Source: Desulfovibrio sp. Marseille-P6017 (GTDB lineage: Bacteria > Bacillota_A > Clostridia > Peptostreptococcales > Peptostreptococcaceae). Taken from it: 64,000 bases of DNA. The number at the start of each line of letters is the position of its first letter. The stretch's first letter is position 1. A program made the translations under genes and the position numbers. The notes below the pieces were generated by a model, which saw only the letters and a list, made by a program, of their open reading frames with translations, was not told the DNA's origin and did no database searches. Positions 18,857-28,120 of the stretch are shown here, one piece after another. Where the stretch lies: positions 1 to 64,000 of the forward strand of contig UWOR01000005.1 of NCBI GenBank assembly GCA_900604495.1. Reading direction: 5' to 3'.

Positions 18857-20167
18857 TTATTCTACCTCCTTAAATGAATTTGTTCTTCTAAACTGCCATA
18901 TAGCCAATCCTATAACAAATACTGATAATAAAAGAGTAAGTGCTGCTGCTAATGCATATTGACCTGATTGCATTGTTAGTTTATATATCCAAGATACTAA
19001 TATATCAGTTCCTCCTGCAGTTGAGTTAGGTACAGCTGGACCACCCGCATTGAATAGATATATAATATTAAAGTTATTAAAGTTAAATGTGTATTGTGTT
19101 ATTAATATTGGAGCCATTGAGTATAAAACTAAAGGTAAAGTTATATTTTTAAATTTTTGTAAAGAAGTAGCTCCATCAACTGTTGCTGCTTCATATAATT
19201 CTTCTGGAATTGATTGAAGCACACCTGTTGTTACTATAAAAATATATGGGAATCCTAACCAACCTTGAACCATTAATAATGCAAGTCTTGTAAAGTTAGC
19301 ATCTGTTAACCATGGTATTTCACTAATACCTAACATAGGAAGTATTACATTATTCATAGCACCAAATGTATCATTAAACATTCCTGTAAATATAAGTATT
19401 GTTACAAAACCAGGTACTGCCCAAGGTAATACAAATATCGTTCTCCAGAACTTTTTAAATTTAATTCCTTTTTGATGTACTACTACTGCTAAAAATATAC
19501 CTAGTGCAATTTGGATTGTTGATGCTACAAGCGTCCATACAACAGTCCATCCTAATACATCAAAGAATGTAGATCTCCAAATTTCTACTGTAAATATATC
19601 TTTTAATGTTTCAAGTCCTACCCAGCTAACTAAGCTAGCTGGTGGACTATGATAAAGATCATAATTTGTAAATACTAAAGCAAAACTAAATAGTATAGGG
19701 AATATTACTGAAAATACTAGTAATACAAACGCTGGACTTGTTATAAAGTATGGATATCCTTCTTCTAAAAGTATTTGATATTGTTCTCTTACAGAGTAAA
19801 CTGAGAACCCATCATCTCTTCTTTTCCCATTAGCATAAGCATCTTTTATATTTAAATAGTAAAATAGCAGTCCAAAGGCTGTTACTATTATTGCAATTAA
19901 ACCTTCTGCTAAAAGGAATATTGAATTATCTCTAGGTACTTGCTCTCCTAGGGTAAATATTCCCCAGTACCCCATATTAAATAAATCTTTAAATACAAAG
20001 ATGAAAGATAAAAAGAAACCTAAAAATATCAATCCTTTTACTATTTGTTTGTTATATATTTGACCTAGTCCAGGTATTAAAGATAGTAATGCTGCTTTTT
20101 TTCCATGGTCAGACTTTTTTTGATTACTCATCTTTGGTGATACTTGACTAGTAACTTCTTCTACCAT
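18857..20167 (-). CDS. ganP: Sugar ABC transporter permease, MalF/GanP type
   Basis: 436 aa. The N-terminal stretch ALLSLIPGLGQIYNKQ with two or three extra helices is typical of GanP-like MalF proteins, before the usual transport domain with the EAATVDGATSLQKF loop near residue 330. It pairs with the MalG-type permease that follows and works with the lipoprotein encoded upstream. The gene starts with ATG after AAGGGGGAATATAA. Confidence 0.9.
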   Translation of the reverse strand: MVEEVTSQVSPKMSNQKKSDHGKKAALLSLIPGLGQIYNKQIVKGLIFLGFFLSFIFVFKDLFNMGYWGIFTLGEQVPRDNSIFLLAEGLIAIIVTAFGLLFYYLNIKDAYANGKRRDDGFSVYSVREQYQILLEEGYPYFITSPAFVLLVFSVIFPILFSFALVFTNYDLYHSPPASLVSWVGLETLKDIFTVEIWRSTFFDVLGWTVVWTLVASTIQIALGIFLAVVVHQKGIKFKKFWRTIFVLPWAVPGFVTILIFTGMFNDTFGAMNNVILPMLGISEIPWLTDANFTRLALLMVQGWLGFPYIFIVTTGVLQSIPEELYEAATVDGATSLQKFKNITLPLVLYSMAPILITQYTFNFNNFNIIYLFNAGGPAVPNSTAGGTDILVSWIYKLTMQSGQYALAAALTLLLSVFVIGLAIWQFRRTNSFKEVE

Positions 20168-20217
20168 TTATATTCCCCCTTATTGATCGTAACTGTTTTA
20201 CTTTAAATAAAACTATA

Positions 20218-21483
20218 TTACTTATTAATTGCTGCTATTGTATTTTTTATAGTTGTAACAGCATTATCCAGTGCATCTTTAGCCTTTGCTTTTCCTGTAG
20301 CTATTGTTTGTAAAGCTGAATCTATTGGCTCCCATACAGAGTTCATTTCTGTTATACCAGGAGTTAATTCTGCATATTGAGATTGAGCTGCAACTGCTTT
20401 TGCACTATCAGTACTAAGTACATTTTCATCCTCAGCTAATGTTTTTATTGCTGGAACTTCTTGAGTTACCTCATATCTAGCTTTTGAATTTTCTTCATTT
20501 GCTAAAAATTCAACTAATTCTTCTGCTAATTCTGGGTTCTTACTATATGAACTTACATTGTAGCTTTTTACTCCTATTAATGACCCCATATGTTCTCCAT
20601 TTGGTAATGTCGGTAATTCTACTACACCATAGTTTATTCCAGCTTGCTTATATGGTTCTATATTCCAAGGACCTGATATTACTGCAGCTGCTTTACCTTC
20701 TGTGAATAATGAATCTAAAGTATTTATACCTTGTTCTCCAACTATTCCTTTTGGAAATACTCCACTATCATAAAACTTAGATATGTATTCTCCTGCTTTT
20801 ATTGCACCCTCATTATTAAGACCTATATCTTCAGCATTAAAACTTCCATCTTCATTTTTACCGAATATATATCCGCCAAATCCACTCATAACACCTTGTG
20901 CGTAGTATATTTGATCCCATAATGCTAATAATCCGTAGTTACCATCTTTAGTAACAGACTTTGAATACTCTAGCCATTCATCTGTAGTTTGTGGTAAATC
21001 TTCTTCAGATATTATATCTTTGTTATAATATAAAATTTGAGTTTCTACAGCCTTTGGAAGTCCGTAAACCTTCCCATTAACTATTTGTGATTCCATAGCT
21101 GAGTCTGTATATATCTCTTTAGTTGACTCATCTATTTCTAATTCTTTAAGTAATCCTGATGTAACTGCTGTTCCTATTTGATCTCCAGGTATTGTTATTA
21201 CATCTGCACCTGTCCCTGCTGGACCATCTAATCTTAAGTCCTCTATTTGATTTGCATAAGTTTTTTCAACAACTTTTATTTTTACATTTTTTTCTTCTTC
21301 AAATTTCTTAATTGCATCTTCTATCCCACCTGATTTACTTTGATCTTCCCAAACTAATAAATCATAATCAGAATTATTTCCTGAACTAGTTGAGGCATCT
21401 CCTTTACTATCTGAAGGTCCACAACCTGTCATACCTACTACTAATGCTCCACATAATATTAGTGAACAAATTCTTTTAAACAT
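20218..21483 (-). CDS. ganS: Galactoside-binding lipoprotein of the ABC transporter
   Basis: Extracellular solute-binding protein family 1, 421 aa. A signal peptide ends in lipobox MTGC with the lipidated cysteine at residue 21, followed by a Ser/Asn linker and a MalE-like two-lobed domain. AGGGGGAATTAAAT precedes the ATG. It is first in the operon, expected for the most abundant subunit. Galacto-oligosaccharides are inferred as ligands from the linked GH42 enzyme; the sequence itself does not define the sugar. Confidence 0.88.
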   Translation of the reverse strand: MFKRICSLILCGALVVGMTGCGPSDSKGDASTSSGNNSDYDLLVWEDQSKSGGIEDAIKKFEEEKNVKIKVVEKTYANQIEDLRLDGPAGTGADVITIPGDQIGTAVTSGLLKELEIDESTKEIYTDSAMESQIVNGKVYGLPKAVETQILYYNKDIISEEDLPQTTDEWLEYSKSVTKDGNYGLLALWDQIYYAQGVMSGFGGYIFGKNEDGSFNAEDIGLNNEGAIKAGEYISKFYDSGVFPKGIVGEQGINTLDSLFTEGKAAAVISGPWNIEPYKQAGINYGVVELPTLPNGEHMGSLIGVKSYNVSSYSKNPELAEELVEFLANEENSKARYEVTQEVPAIKTLAEDENVLSTDSAKAVAAQSQYAELTPGITEMNSVWEPIDSALQTIATGKAKAKDALDNAVTTIKNTIAAINK

Positions 21484-21527
21484 ATTTAATTCCCCCTAAT
21501 TTTCATGAAATCGTTTTTACACTTTTA

Positions 21528-21601
21528 ATTATAATTAAGTAAATTGATTTTGTAAATATATTTACTAAAAAAATATTAATAAATAGTAAATGATATAACT
21601 A
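21528..21601 (-). promoter_or_regulatory. Promoter and two operator-like sites of the galactoside operon
   Basis: Minus-strand -35 TTTACA (21556-21551) and -10 TATAAT (21533-21528) have 17-bp spacing. A TAGTAAA-N4-TTTACTA-like palindrome (21550-21567, one mismatch) overlaps the -35. A second, weaker copy (21584-21601, two mismatches) lies just upstream. Repression by the divergent LacI-type regulator is inferred. Confidence 0.6.
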
Positions 21602-21708
21602 TAGTTCTATAATTAACTTTTCATAAATTAAACATTTTAAATAAAACACTATTTTAAATATTATTTATAGTAATTTTAATCTAAAAATAGTATTAACATT
21701 TATATTAT

Positions 21709-21775
21709 TAGTAAAATTATTTACTAAATATAAATAGTAAATATCTTTACTATAAAGATTAATTATGGTTATAAT
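21709..21775 (+). promoter_or_regulatory. Promoter of the LacI-type regulator with two perfect operator-like sites
   Basis: Two perfect 18-bp palindromes of form TAGTAAA-N4-TTTACTA lie at 21709-21726 and 21735-21752. The second overlaps a -35 TTTACT (21746-21751), followed after 18 bp by -10 TATAAT (21770-21775). This suggests autoregulation. With the opposite promoter it explains the 380-bp gene-free region 21484-21863. Confidence 0.6.
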
Positions 21776-21863
21776 GTATATATGATAAATTAAAACATCA
21801 GCTCTTTTATAATTTAATTTGTTAAAAATATAATTTTAAATAAAATAAATTGGAGGTTATTTA

Positions 21864-22859
21864 ATGGTTACTATAAAAGAAATAGCTCAGAAATCTGGAT
21901 TTTCTACTTCTACAGTATCTAGGTTATTAAATAATGATACCTCTTTATCAGTCTCACCAAAAACAAAAAGTAAGATTTTAAATACAGCTTTATCCCTAGG
22001 ATATGAAAGAAAGTATATTAAAACTATTATAGAAAAAATTGCATTACTATTTTGGATTACTGATACAGAGGAGTTAGAAGACGTTTATTTTAAAGAAATG
22101 CGTTTACAAATAGAAAAATATGCTAATGAGAAAAATATGGAGTTAATCACTATAAAAAAGCAAGATGGTATAAGCAAAATACCTAAAGATATAAGTGGAT
22201 TTATTGCTGTAGGTGGATTCTCAACAAGTGAAATATTAGAACTGAACAAAATAACTAAGAATGGTGTTTTTATAGATTCAAATCCTACTCCAGATTTATA
22301 CGATTCAGTACAACCAAATACTTCTAGAATAACACATAAGGCTCTGGATTATTTTATTAATGCTGGTCATACAAATATAGGATTTATAGGTGGTACATAT
22401 TTAAATCATGACACAAATGTTCATGAAAAAGATATAAGAGAAATTGCTTTTAGAACATATTTATATAATAAAAATTTACTAAATGAAAATAATATTTTTA
22501 TAGATAAAAAATTTTCAGTAGAGACAGGATATAAAATGACTAAAAAAGCTATTGAAACTTTAAATGATAACTTACCTACAGCATTTTTTATTGCATCAGA
22601 TGCTATAGCTATAGGTGTTCTTCAAGCATTAAATGAGCATAATATATCTATTCCTCAAAGAGTTAGCGTTATAAGTATTAATAACATTGATATTTCAAAA
22701 TATGTATCTCCACCGCTTAGTACATTCCATATTGATATACCTGAACTATGTAAAACATCAATATCATTACTATCAGAACAAATAATAGATGGTAGAACTA
22801 TTAAAAAGACTGTTCTTTTAAATTCTGAGTTAATAATTAGAAAAAGTTTTTGCTTATAA
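21864..22859 (+). CDS. ganR: LacI-family transcriptional regulator (GanR/EbgR-like)
   Basis: 331 aa. The N-terminal helix-turn-helix (TIKEIAQKSGFSTSTVSRLL) is followed by the 'N-D-x-x-LSVS' hinge helix start seen in GanR/EbgR-type repressors, then a periplasmic-binding-like sensor domain. It is divergent from the galactoside operon and is probably a repressor released by galactose or a galactoside. GGAGG lies eight bases upstream of the ATG. The symbol is by analogy with Bacillus. Confidence 0.88.
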   Translation: MVTIKEIAQKSGFSTSTVSRLLNNDTSLSVSPKTKSKILNTALSLGYERKYIKTIIEKIALLFWITDTEELEDVYFKEMRLQIEKYANEKNMELITIKKQDGISKIPKDISGFIAVGGFSTSEILELNKITKNGVFIDSNPTPDLYDSVQPNTSRITHKALDYFINAGHTNIGFIGGTYLNHDTNVHEKDIREIAFRTYLYNKNLLNENNIFIDKKFSVETGYKMTKKAIETLNDNLPTAFFIASDAIAIGVLQALNEHNISIPQRVSVISINNIDISKYVSPPLSTFHIDIPELCKTSISLLSEQIIDGRTIKKTVLLNSELIIRKSFCL

Positions 22860-22871
22860 TAAGCATATATT

Positions 22872-22904
22872 AAAATAGCCTTCATAAAATTGAAGGCTAT
22901 TTTT
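22872..22904. terminator. Bidirectional terminator
   Basis: A 13-bp perfect stem AAAATAGCCTTCA with a 6-base loop sits between the convergent regulator and histidine kinase genes. Confidence 0.88.
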
Positions 22905-24783
22905 AATATATATCCGAAAACTCTATATTCATATTGCTTATATTGGTTAGATTAACATTGTTGACTCTATCAACTTTATTTTTGTTATTTTCGCACAACT
23001 TATCAGGTAAATTTATTATAAACTCTGAACCTACTTCTAACTCACTATCTACAGAGATACTTCCGTCATGCATTTCTACTAAATATTTAACTAATGAAAG
23101 ACCTATTCCACTTCCTTCTCTTTCATTTTTCATCTTACTTTTTACTTGTTCGAATCTACCAAATATGCTATCTAACTTATCTTTAGGAATACCAATTCCA
23201 TTATCTCTTACTTTTATTTTTATACTTTCTTCACAATATATACTTACTTCTATATTACCTTTATCTTTACTAAACTTAATTGCGTTAGATAATAAATTCA
23301 GCATTATCCTCTCCATATTATCTTTATCAAATGCAATTATTTTTTCTTCACAATCTGTATCAAATATTAAATTTAAATTATGATTTTTTATAAATTCACT
23401 TACAGACATACACACATCTTCTATAAAACTTATTATATTGCCATTCTGTGGGCTATGATCAAAGTGACCAGAATCAACCTTAGTTGTATCTATTAAGTTA
23501 TTAACAAGCTTAAGTAACCTAAGCCCATTTTGCCTAAGTATTCCTAAGTATTTTGTAAAATATTCATAGTCATCTTGATTTAATTTATCTAACCTTAAGT
23601 TTATTACCTGTAATGAACTTAAAATTATATTTATAGGTGTTCTCAGCTCATGTGACAAATTCGCAAAAAAATCCATTCTTAATTTTTCTAGACTCTCATT
23701 TGCTTCTACATCCTTAGTTATATCTCTTATTATTCCTACCCTTTTTTTTACATCATCACTATTACTCCTTATTGGCATATACTCCTTTTTCAGCCATTTA
23801 TATCCATACTCATTTTTAAATTTCGATATACCTATTTCTTTTTCATTATCATATTCATTGTATTTTTTTTCGTATTCTATTCTATCATCCCAATACTTGT
23901 CCCAATTTTCACAACTATCATATAAGTTCATATCTTCTGGTCTTATACCAAACATTTTTTCAAATGCGGAACTTATATATACAGGGGTTTTATCATTTTC
24001 AATTATTATTATTTCATCTATATTATTTGTTATTTGAGATAATATTTCTTGATTCTTTTCTAATTCTTCTATTGATATAACTTCTTTCGTAATCTCAACG
24101 GATATTCCCATAGTACCTATTGTGCATCCATTTGTATAATCTATACATGGCCATTTTGTTATTTCATAATATTCTTTTTTATTATCTTTAATAATTGCTT
24201 GTCTATATGTATGAAACGTATCTTTTTTTAAAACGGATTTATCATAAAAATTTGATTCTTCAGCTTGATTTTTTTCCATTATATCATACTCTGTTTTTCC
24301 TATAACATCAGTAATTTTTAAACCCATAGATTTGAGAAATGCATTATTAACGTCTGTGTACTTACCATCTATATCTTTAATCCATGCTAGAAATGGTGCT
24401 TTACTCATTGCTGGTGATATTGCTGGTGATACTTTACTTACTTGCCTAAATACCATATATAATTCTTTATCTTCTTTATTATAAATATCCATCTCATAGA
24501 TAATATTCATAAATTTATTATATTTTCTTATCGTTTTCTTAGAGTTAATATCAACTTCTTTATATGTACTTATCCAATCTTTTATTTGCTCATCAGATAA
24601 CATATTCATTATATTCTTATTATTGATATATTCTAGTTTTGTCTCAAATAACTCCTCAAAAGATTTATTTATATCTTTTATTTTTATGCCCAAATGATTG
24701 CCATAATTATCATTTATTATATCCGCACAACAGTAAGCAATCGGACTATTTTTTACTATTTTCTTATACATATTTTCTTCCAT
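22903..24783 (-). CDS. Soluble orphan histidine kinase with three PAS domains
   Basis: 626 aa without membrane helices. Three PAS-like domains (about 8-115, 125-235 and 245-360) are followed by HisKA with H378 (ANLSHELRTPINIIL) and a HATPase domain with DNGIGIP and GSGIGLSLVKY. No response regulator is nearby. Its H-box region (PINIILSSLQV) resembles that of the frameshifted kinase at 12.7-14.6 kb (PVNVIYSTVQM). In C. difficile, orphan kinases of this build (for example CD1579, soluble) phosphorylate Spo0A, so a sporulation input is a reasonable inference. The gene is monocistronic. The ATG lacks a strong Shine-Dalgarno sequence (AGGGATAT only). Confidence 0.88.
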   Translation of the reverse strand: MEENMYKKIVKNSPIAYCCADIINDNYGNHLGIKIKDINKSFEELFETKLEYINNKNIMNMLSDEQIKDWISTYKEVDINSKKTIRKYNKFMNIIYEMDIYNKEDKELYMVFRQVSKVSPAISPAMSKAPFLAWIKDIDGKYTDVNNAFLKSMGLKITDVIGKTEYDIMEKNQAEESNFYDKSVLKKDTFHTYRQAIIKDNKKEYYEITKWPCIDYTNGCTIGTMGISVEITKEVISIEELEKNQEILSQITNNIDEIIIIENDKTPVYISSAFEKMFGIRPEDMNLYDSCENWDKYWDDRIEYEKKYNEYDNEKEIGISKFKNEYGYKWLKKEYMPIRSNSDDVKKRVGIIRDITKDVEANESLEKLRMDFFANLSHELRTPINIILSSLQVINLRLDKLNQDDYEYFTKYLGILRQNGLRLLKLVNNLIDTTKVDSGHFDHSPQNGNIISFIEDVCMSVSEFIKNHNLNLIFDTDCEEKIIAFDKDNMERIMLNLLSNAIKFSKDKGNIEVSIYCEESIKIKVRDNGIGIPKDKLDSIFGRFEQVKSKMKNEREGSGIGLSLVKYLVEMHDGSISVDSELEVGSEFIINLPDKLCENNKNKVDRVNNVNLTNISNMNIEFSDIY

Positions 24784-24928
24784 ATATCCCTATTTGCTAA
24801 TCTCCTTAAAAAATTCACAATGTTCTATTACTATTCCATATTTTACTATATTTTACTATATTTACAAGTAACTTATTGTTTATTTTGCATTTTATTACTT
24901 ATTTTCCTTATATATAAAATTTTAACAC

Positions 24929-24976
24929 AAAAAAGTTGCTTAATATAATTAAGTAATTACATTAAGCAACTTTTTT
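24929..24976. terminator. Terminator after the MATE remnant
   Basis: 16-bp arms AAAAAAGTTGCTTAAT and complement surround a 16-base loop, with A-run and T-run. It ends the minus-strand MATE transcript. Confidence 0.85.
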
Positions 24977-25010
24977 ATATTTATACAATTTATAAACTCA
25001 AATAATCATT

Positions 25011-26333
25011 TTATTCATAGGATAAAGATTTATTTTTAAATGCTCTACTATACATATATTTAAATCGATTATTATATACAAATATAAAAGATATAAACAA
25101 AGCAATCAACTCAGAAATTGGAACAACTAACCAAACTCCATTAAGACCAAATATCATTGGTAAAATTATAATTCCAATTATAAATAAAATAAATGTTCTA
25201 AATAATGAAAGTATTGCTGATATCTTACTATTTGAAAATGCTGTAAACATTCCAGATATAAATATATTTAAACCTGAATACAAGAAACTAAACGAAAAAA
25301 TTATAAATCCATCTAACGTTGTCTTAAATAATTGCTTGTCATCTACAAATATACCTATTAATACATCTGAGAAAACTCTAGATATAATAAATGTAGCTAT
25401 TCCAAATACACTTATAATTAAGAAACTATATTTTACTAACTTCCTAATTTCTACTTCATTTTTACTACCATAATTATAGCTAATTCTAGGAGATACGCCA
25501 GATGTAAAACCTAAATAAACTGCATTTAATAAAAATTGAATATATAAGATTATAGTTATTGAAGCTACTCCATTTGCTCCTAAAAATCTTATTATAACTA
25601 TATTATATAAAAATGTGGTTACAGAAATTGCTAACTGAGTTACCATTTCCGAAGATCCATTAAAACAACTTTATTAATTTAAAATTAAATTTAAATTTAA
25701 CAAAATGAATTGCACTACTTTTTTTAGAAAAATGAATTATACCTATTATTGAAGGAACTCCATATCCTAACCCTGTTGCTATAGCAGCACTAGTAATACC
25801 CATTTTAAAAATATATAAAAATATATAATCTAAAACTATATTTAATACTCCTCCTCCAATAGCATTTATTAAGCCTAATTTAGCTACACCTGCTGTTATT
25901 AAAAAGTAATCTGAATATATTTTTAAAATTAAAAAAGGTGTGAATATTAACATCCATAATAAATAATCATAACAATACTTATATAATTGATCATTTCCAC
26001 CTAAAGTATATATAATTTTATCTATAAAAATAATACATATTAAAGATACGATACAACCTACTACTAAGCCACTAATTGCTATACTTGTAAAACCTTCTTT
26101 AGCTTCTTTATCTTTGCCTTCTCCCATTAGCTTAGCTACAATAGCTCCTCTTCCAGTAGAAAACATTACCCCTACTCCTATAAGTAAATTAATTATAGGA
26201 TATACTATATTTGATGCAGATAATACATCTACTCCTACAAACCTAGAAATAAATATACCATCATTGCTATTGTTGGCAATGTATATTTTATCAAAGATCC
26301 TAATGTAATCTTTTTTTCTAATGCATTACTCAT
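25011..26333 (-). pseudogene. MATE-family multidrug efflux transporter, broken by two lesions
   Basis: The coding sequence starts at ATG 26333 (GGAGGAAATT upstream) as MSNALEKKITLGSLIKYTLP and soon meets a stop. The continuation in another frame (DGIFISRFVGVD, then the MATE body) begins at GATGGTA near 26262-26256. The stretch normally lying between, of roughly ten codons, is missing. A second frameshift near 25668-25671 separates the first-half body (25660-26166) from the second half (25011-25646). With both repaired the product is about 440 residues and 12 helices, normal for MATE proteins. It faces a MerR-type activator with an intact MerR-type promoter, so the regulated drug pump has been lost while its switch remains. 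Confidence 0.85.
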
Positions 26334-26367
26334 AATTTCCTCCTTGAAAAATACTCTTATGTAAACT

Positions 26368-26398
26368 ATAATAAAGTATCCTGTAAGAGGATAGTCAA
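26368..26398 (-). promoter_or_regulatory. MerR-type promoter of the MATE gene
   Basis: On the minus strand, -35 TTGACT (26398-26393) and -10 TATTAT (26373-26368) are 19 bp apart, with the dyad TATCCT-N5-AGGATA (26377-26393) filling the spacer. An overlong spacer with central dyad is the hallmark of MerR-family activation by DNA distortion. Confidence 0.7.
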
Positions 26399-26413
26399 TA
26401 AGGAGAATAAAAT

Positions 26414-27229
26414 ATGGAGAATAAAGTAAAATATTTCACTACAGGTGAATTTGCAAAATTATGTAATATAAATAAAAAAACGCTATTTCATTATGATGAA
26501 ATAGGATTATTTAAACCTGAAAAAGTTATGTCAAATGGATATAGATATTACTCTCATCACCAATTAGAAGTTATAAATGTTATATATATTTTAAAATCTA
26601 TAGGTATGCCTTTAAAAGAAATTAAAAATTTTATAGAGAGAAGAACTCCTGATAATATAATAAATCTTTTTCAAGAAGAGATTATTGAAATTGAAAATGA
26701 AATTAATAGACTAAAAAAGTTGCAAGTCCAAATGTCTAACAAGATAAAGCTAATTACTGAGGGTAAAAATTTTACAAAATCTATTTTTTTAGAAAATCAA
26801 AAAGAAGAGTATCTTATTTTAAGTGACCCAATTGATAACACAAAACAAATTTATGATATCCAAACCTACTCAGATCATATAAATTATTGCTTTGATAATA
26901 ATCTAAATATTGGATTTGCTGCGGGTGGAATAATTAGCTATGAAGATTTGCTCACAAGAAATTTATCTAAGTATAGCTACTATTTTACTAAAGTTGATGA
27001 GAATATTCCTAATGAAAAAATATTTATTAAGCCTAAAGGTATATATGTTGTTGGATATCATAAAGGATATTATGACAGTGTACAGATTATTTATCAAAAA
27101 ATACTTGATTATATAAATGAAAATAATTTACATATTAATGGAGATGCTTATGAGGATATTCTAATAGATGAGGTATCCGTTAAAGATATAAATAATTATG
27201 TTATTAAAGTTTCTATTAAAGTAAAATAA
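26414..27229 (+). CDS. MerR-family transcriptional regulator with effector-binding domain
   Basis: 271 aa. The N-terminal MerR helix-turn-helix and wing ([20 protein letters not shown], then NGYRYY) are followed by a dimerisation coiled coil (about 80-112) and a GyrI/BmrR-like ligand-binding domain (about 120-270). This build is used by multidrug sensors such as BmrR. AAGGAG lies 9 bases upstream of the ATG. It is divergent from the broken MATE gene, with which it shares a 19-bp-spacer promoter. The regulator itself looks intact. Confidence 0.88.
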   Translation: MENKVKYFTTGEFAKLCNINKKTLFHYDEIGLFKPEKVMSNGYRYYSHHQLEVINVIYILKSIGMPLKEIKNFIERRTPDNIINLFQEEIIEIENEINRLKKLQVQMSNKIKLITEGKNFTKSIFLENQKEEYLILSDPIDNTKQIYDIQTYSDHINYCFDNNLNIGFAAGGIISYEDLLTRNLSKYSYYFTKVDENIPNEKIFIKPKGIYVVGYHKGYYDSVQIIYQKILDYINENNLHINGDAYEDILIDEVSVKDINNYVIKVSIKVK

Positions 27230-27240
27230 TTTTATAAATA

Positions 27241-27282
27241 AAAAGCTTAAGAATAGATTATATAATCTACTCTTAGGCTTTT
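27241..27282. terminator. Bidirectional terminator
   Basis: A long imperfect stem (AAAAGCTTAAGAATAGATTATAT / complement) lies between the convergent MerR-type gene and the unknown frameshifted gene, overlapping the end of the latter. Confidence 0.75.
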
Positions 27283-28054
27283 ATATCGTCTATTATTTCT
27301 TCATATGCAAATAAAGGTATATCATATAAATCTCCAAAGTTTTCATAAATAATTTTAGATGCTTTAAGTAAACTACTTATTGATGTTACATTAGGAATTG
27401 TTATACCCACTTTCTTTGCTGACAATTTCACTCTTTCATCAGGAACACAGCATAACACTCCAGGAATATTATCATATACCTCTTGACACCTTAATTCTCT
27501 TAAAATTAAAGGAATTTTTATTCTCATTTTATTTTTACCAGATCCTAAACCTTCAATCTGCCTTATATAATTTATAAATATACTAAAGTCATTGTTTTCA
27601 TTAGAAATTTTTAAACTCTCTTTTATATCATTCCAATTATTAGCTATTATAGATATACTTGAATAATAGTCCTTTCTAAAGCTTACTTTCTTCCTAGGAA
27701 CTAATCCACTACACATTTTTACTATATCATTAGCATTAATATTACGACTTTCAATCTCATCATTTACAAAATCATCATTCATCCATAATTCTATTTTATC
27801 TTTATTGTTTAATTTCAGATAAGTTATAAAAAATGCTGCATTTTCCAAGGTCCTGTTTTTGACCATGATGATGATAGAACAAATAATAAAAATAAATCAT
27901 TTTCATCTTTTAAGTCTAATCCCATATTTTTATTATTAGGTAATATTATATTGAACTTATACACCCACCCATTATACTTATTATCTTCGCTTATATTTAT
28001 ATAAGATAGTTTTTCTTTATTTTTTGTTACTGCATTTATTAATTTATCTTTCAT
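27273..28054 (-). pseudogene. Frameshifted gene of unknown function
   Basis: Frame one runs 28054-27824 (76 aa) and frame two 27866-27273. They overlap at ACCTTGGAAAATGCAGC. Restoring one G (TGGGAAAAT) joins them as SKTGPWENAAFFITYL and gives about 260 residues. I do not recognise the protein with confidence. The segment IEGLGSGKNKMRIKIPLILRELR followed by VPDERVKLSAKKVG loosely recalls the helix-hairpin-helix and catalytic-Asp region of HhH-GPD DNA glycosylases; this is a weak hint only. AAAAAGGAAATAAT precedes the ATG. It follows the MarR-type gene by 66 bases and may share its transcript. Confidence 0.6.
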
Positions 28055-28120
28055 ATTATTTCCTTTTTATAAATTTATTTTTATATTCATACCCAATTTT
28101 TCTATTTATAAAATAATTTT

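Noticed and set aside
22934..23383. 149-codon plus-strand frame opposite the soluble histidine kinase
   Set aside because: It mirrors the kinase ATPase domain, is Leu/Ser-rich and has no start signals.
27824..28054. A separate 76-aa gene
   Set aside because: Its end overlaps the next frame and restoring one base joins both into a continuous protein.
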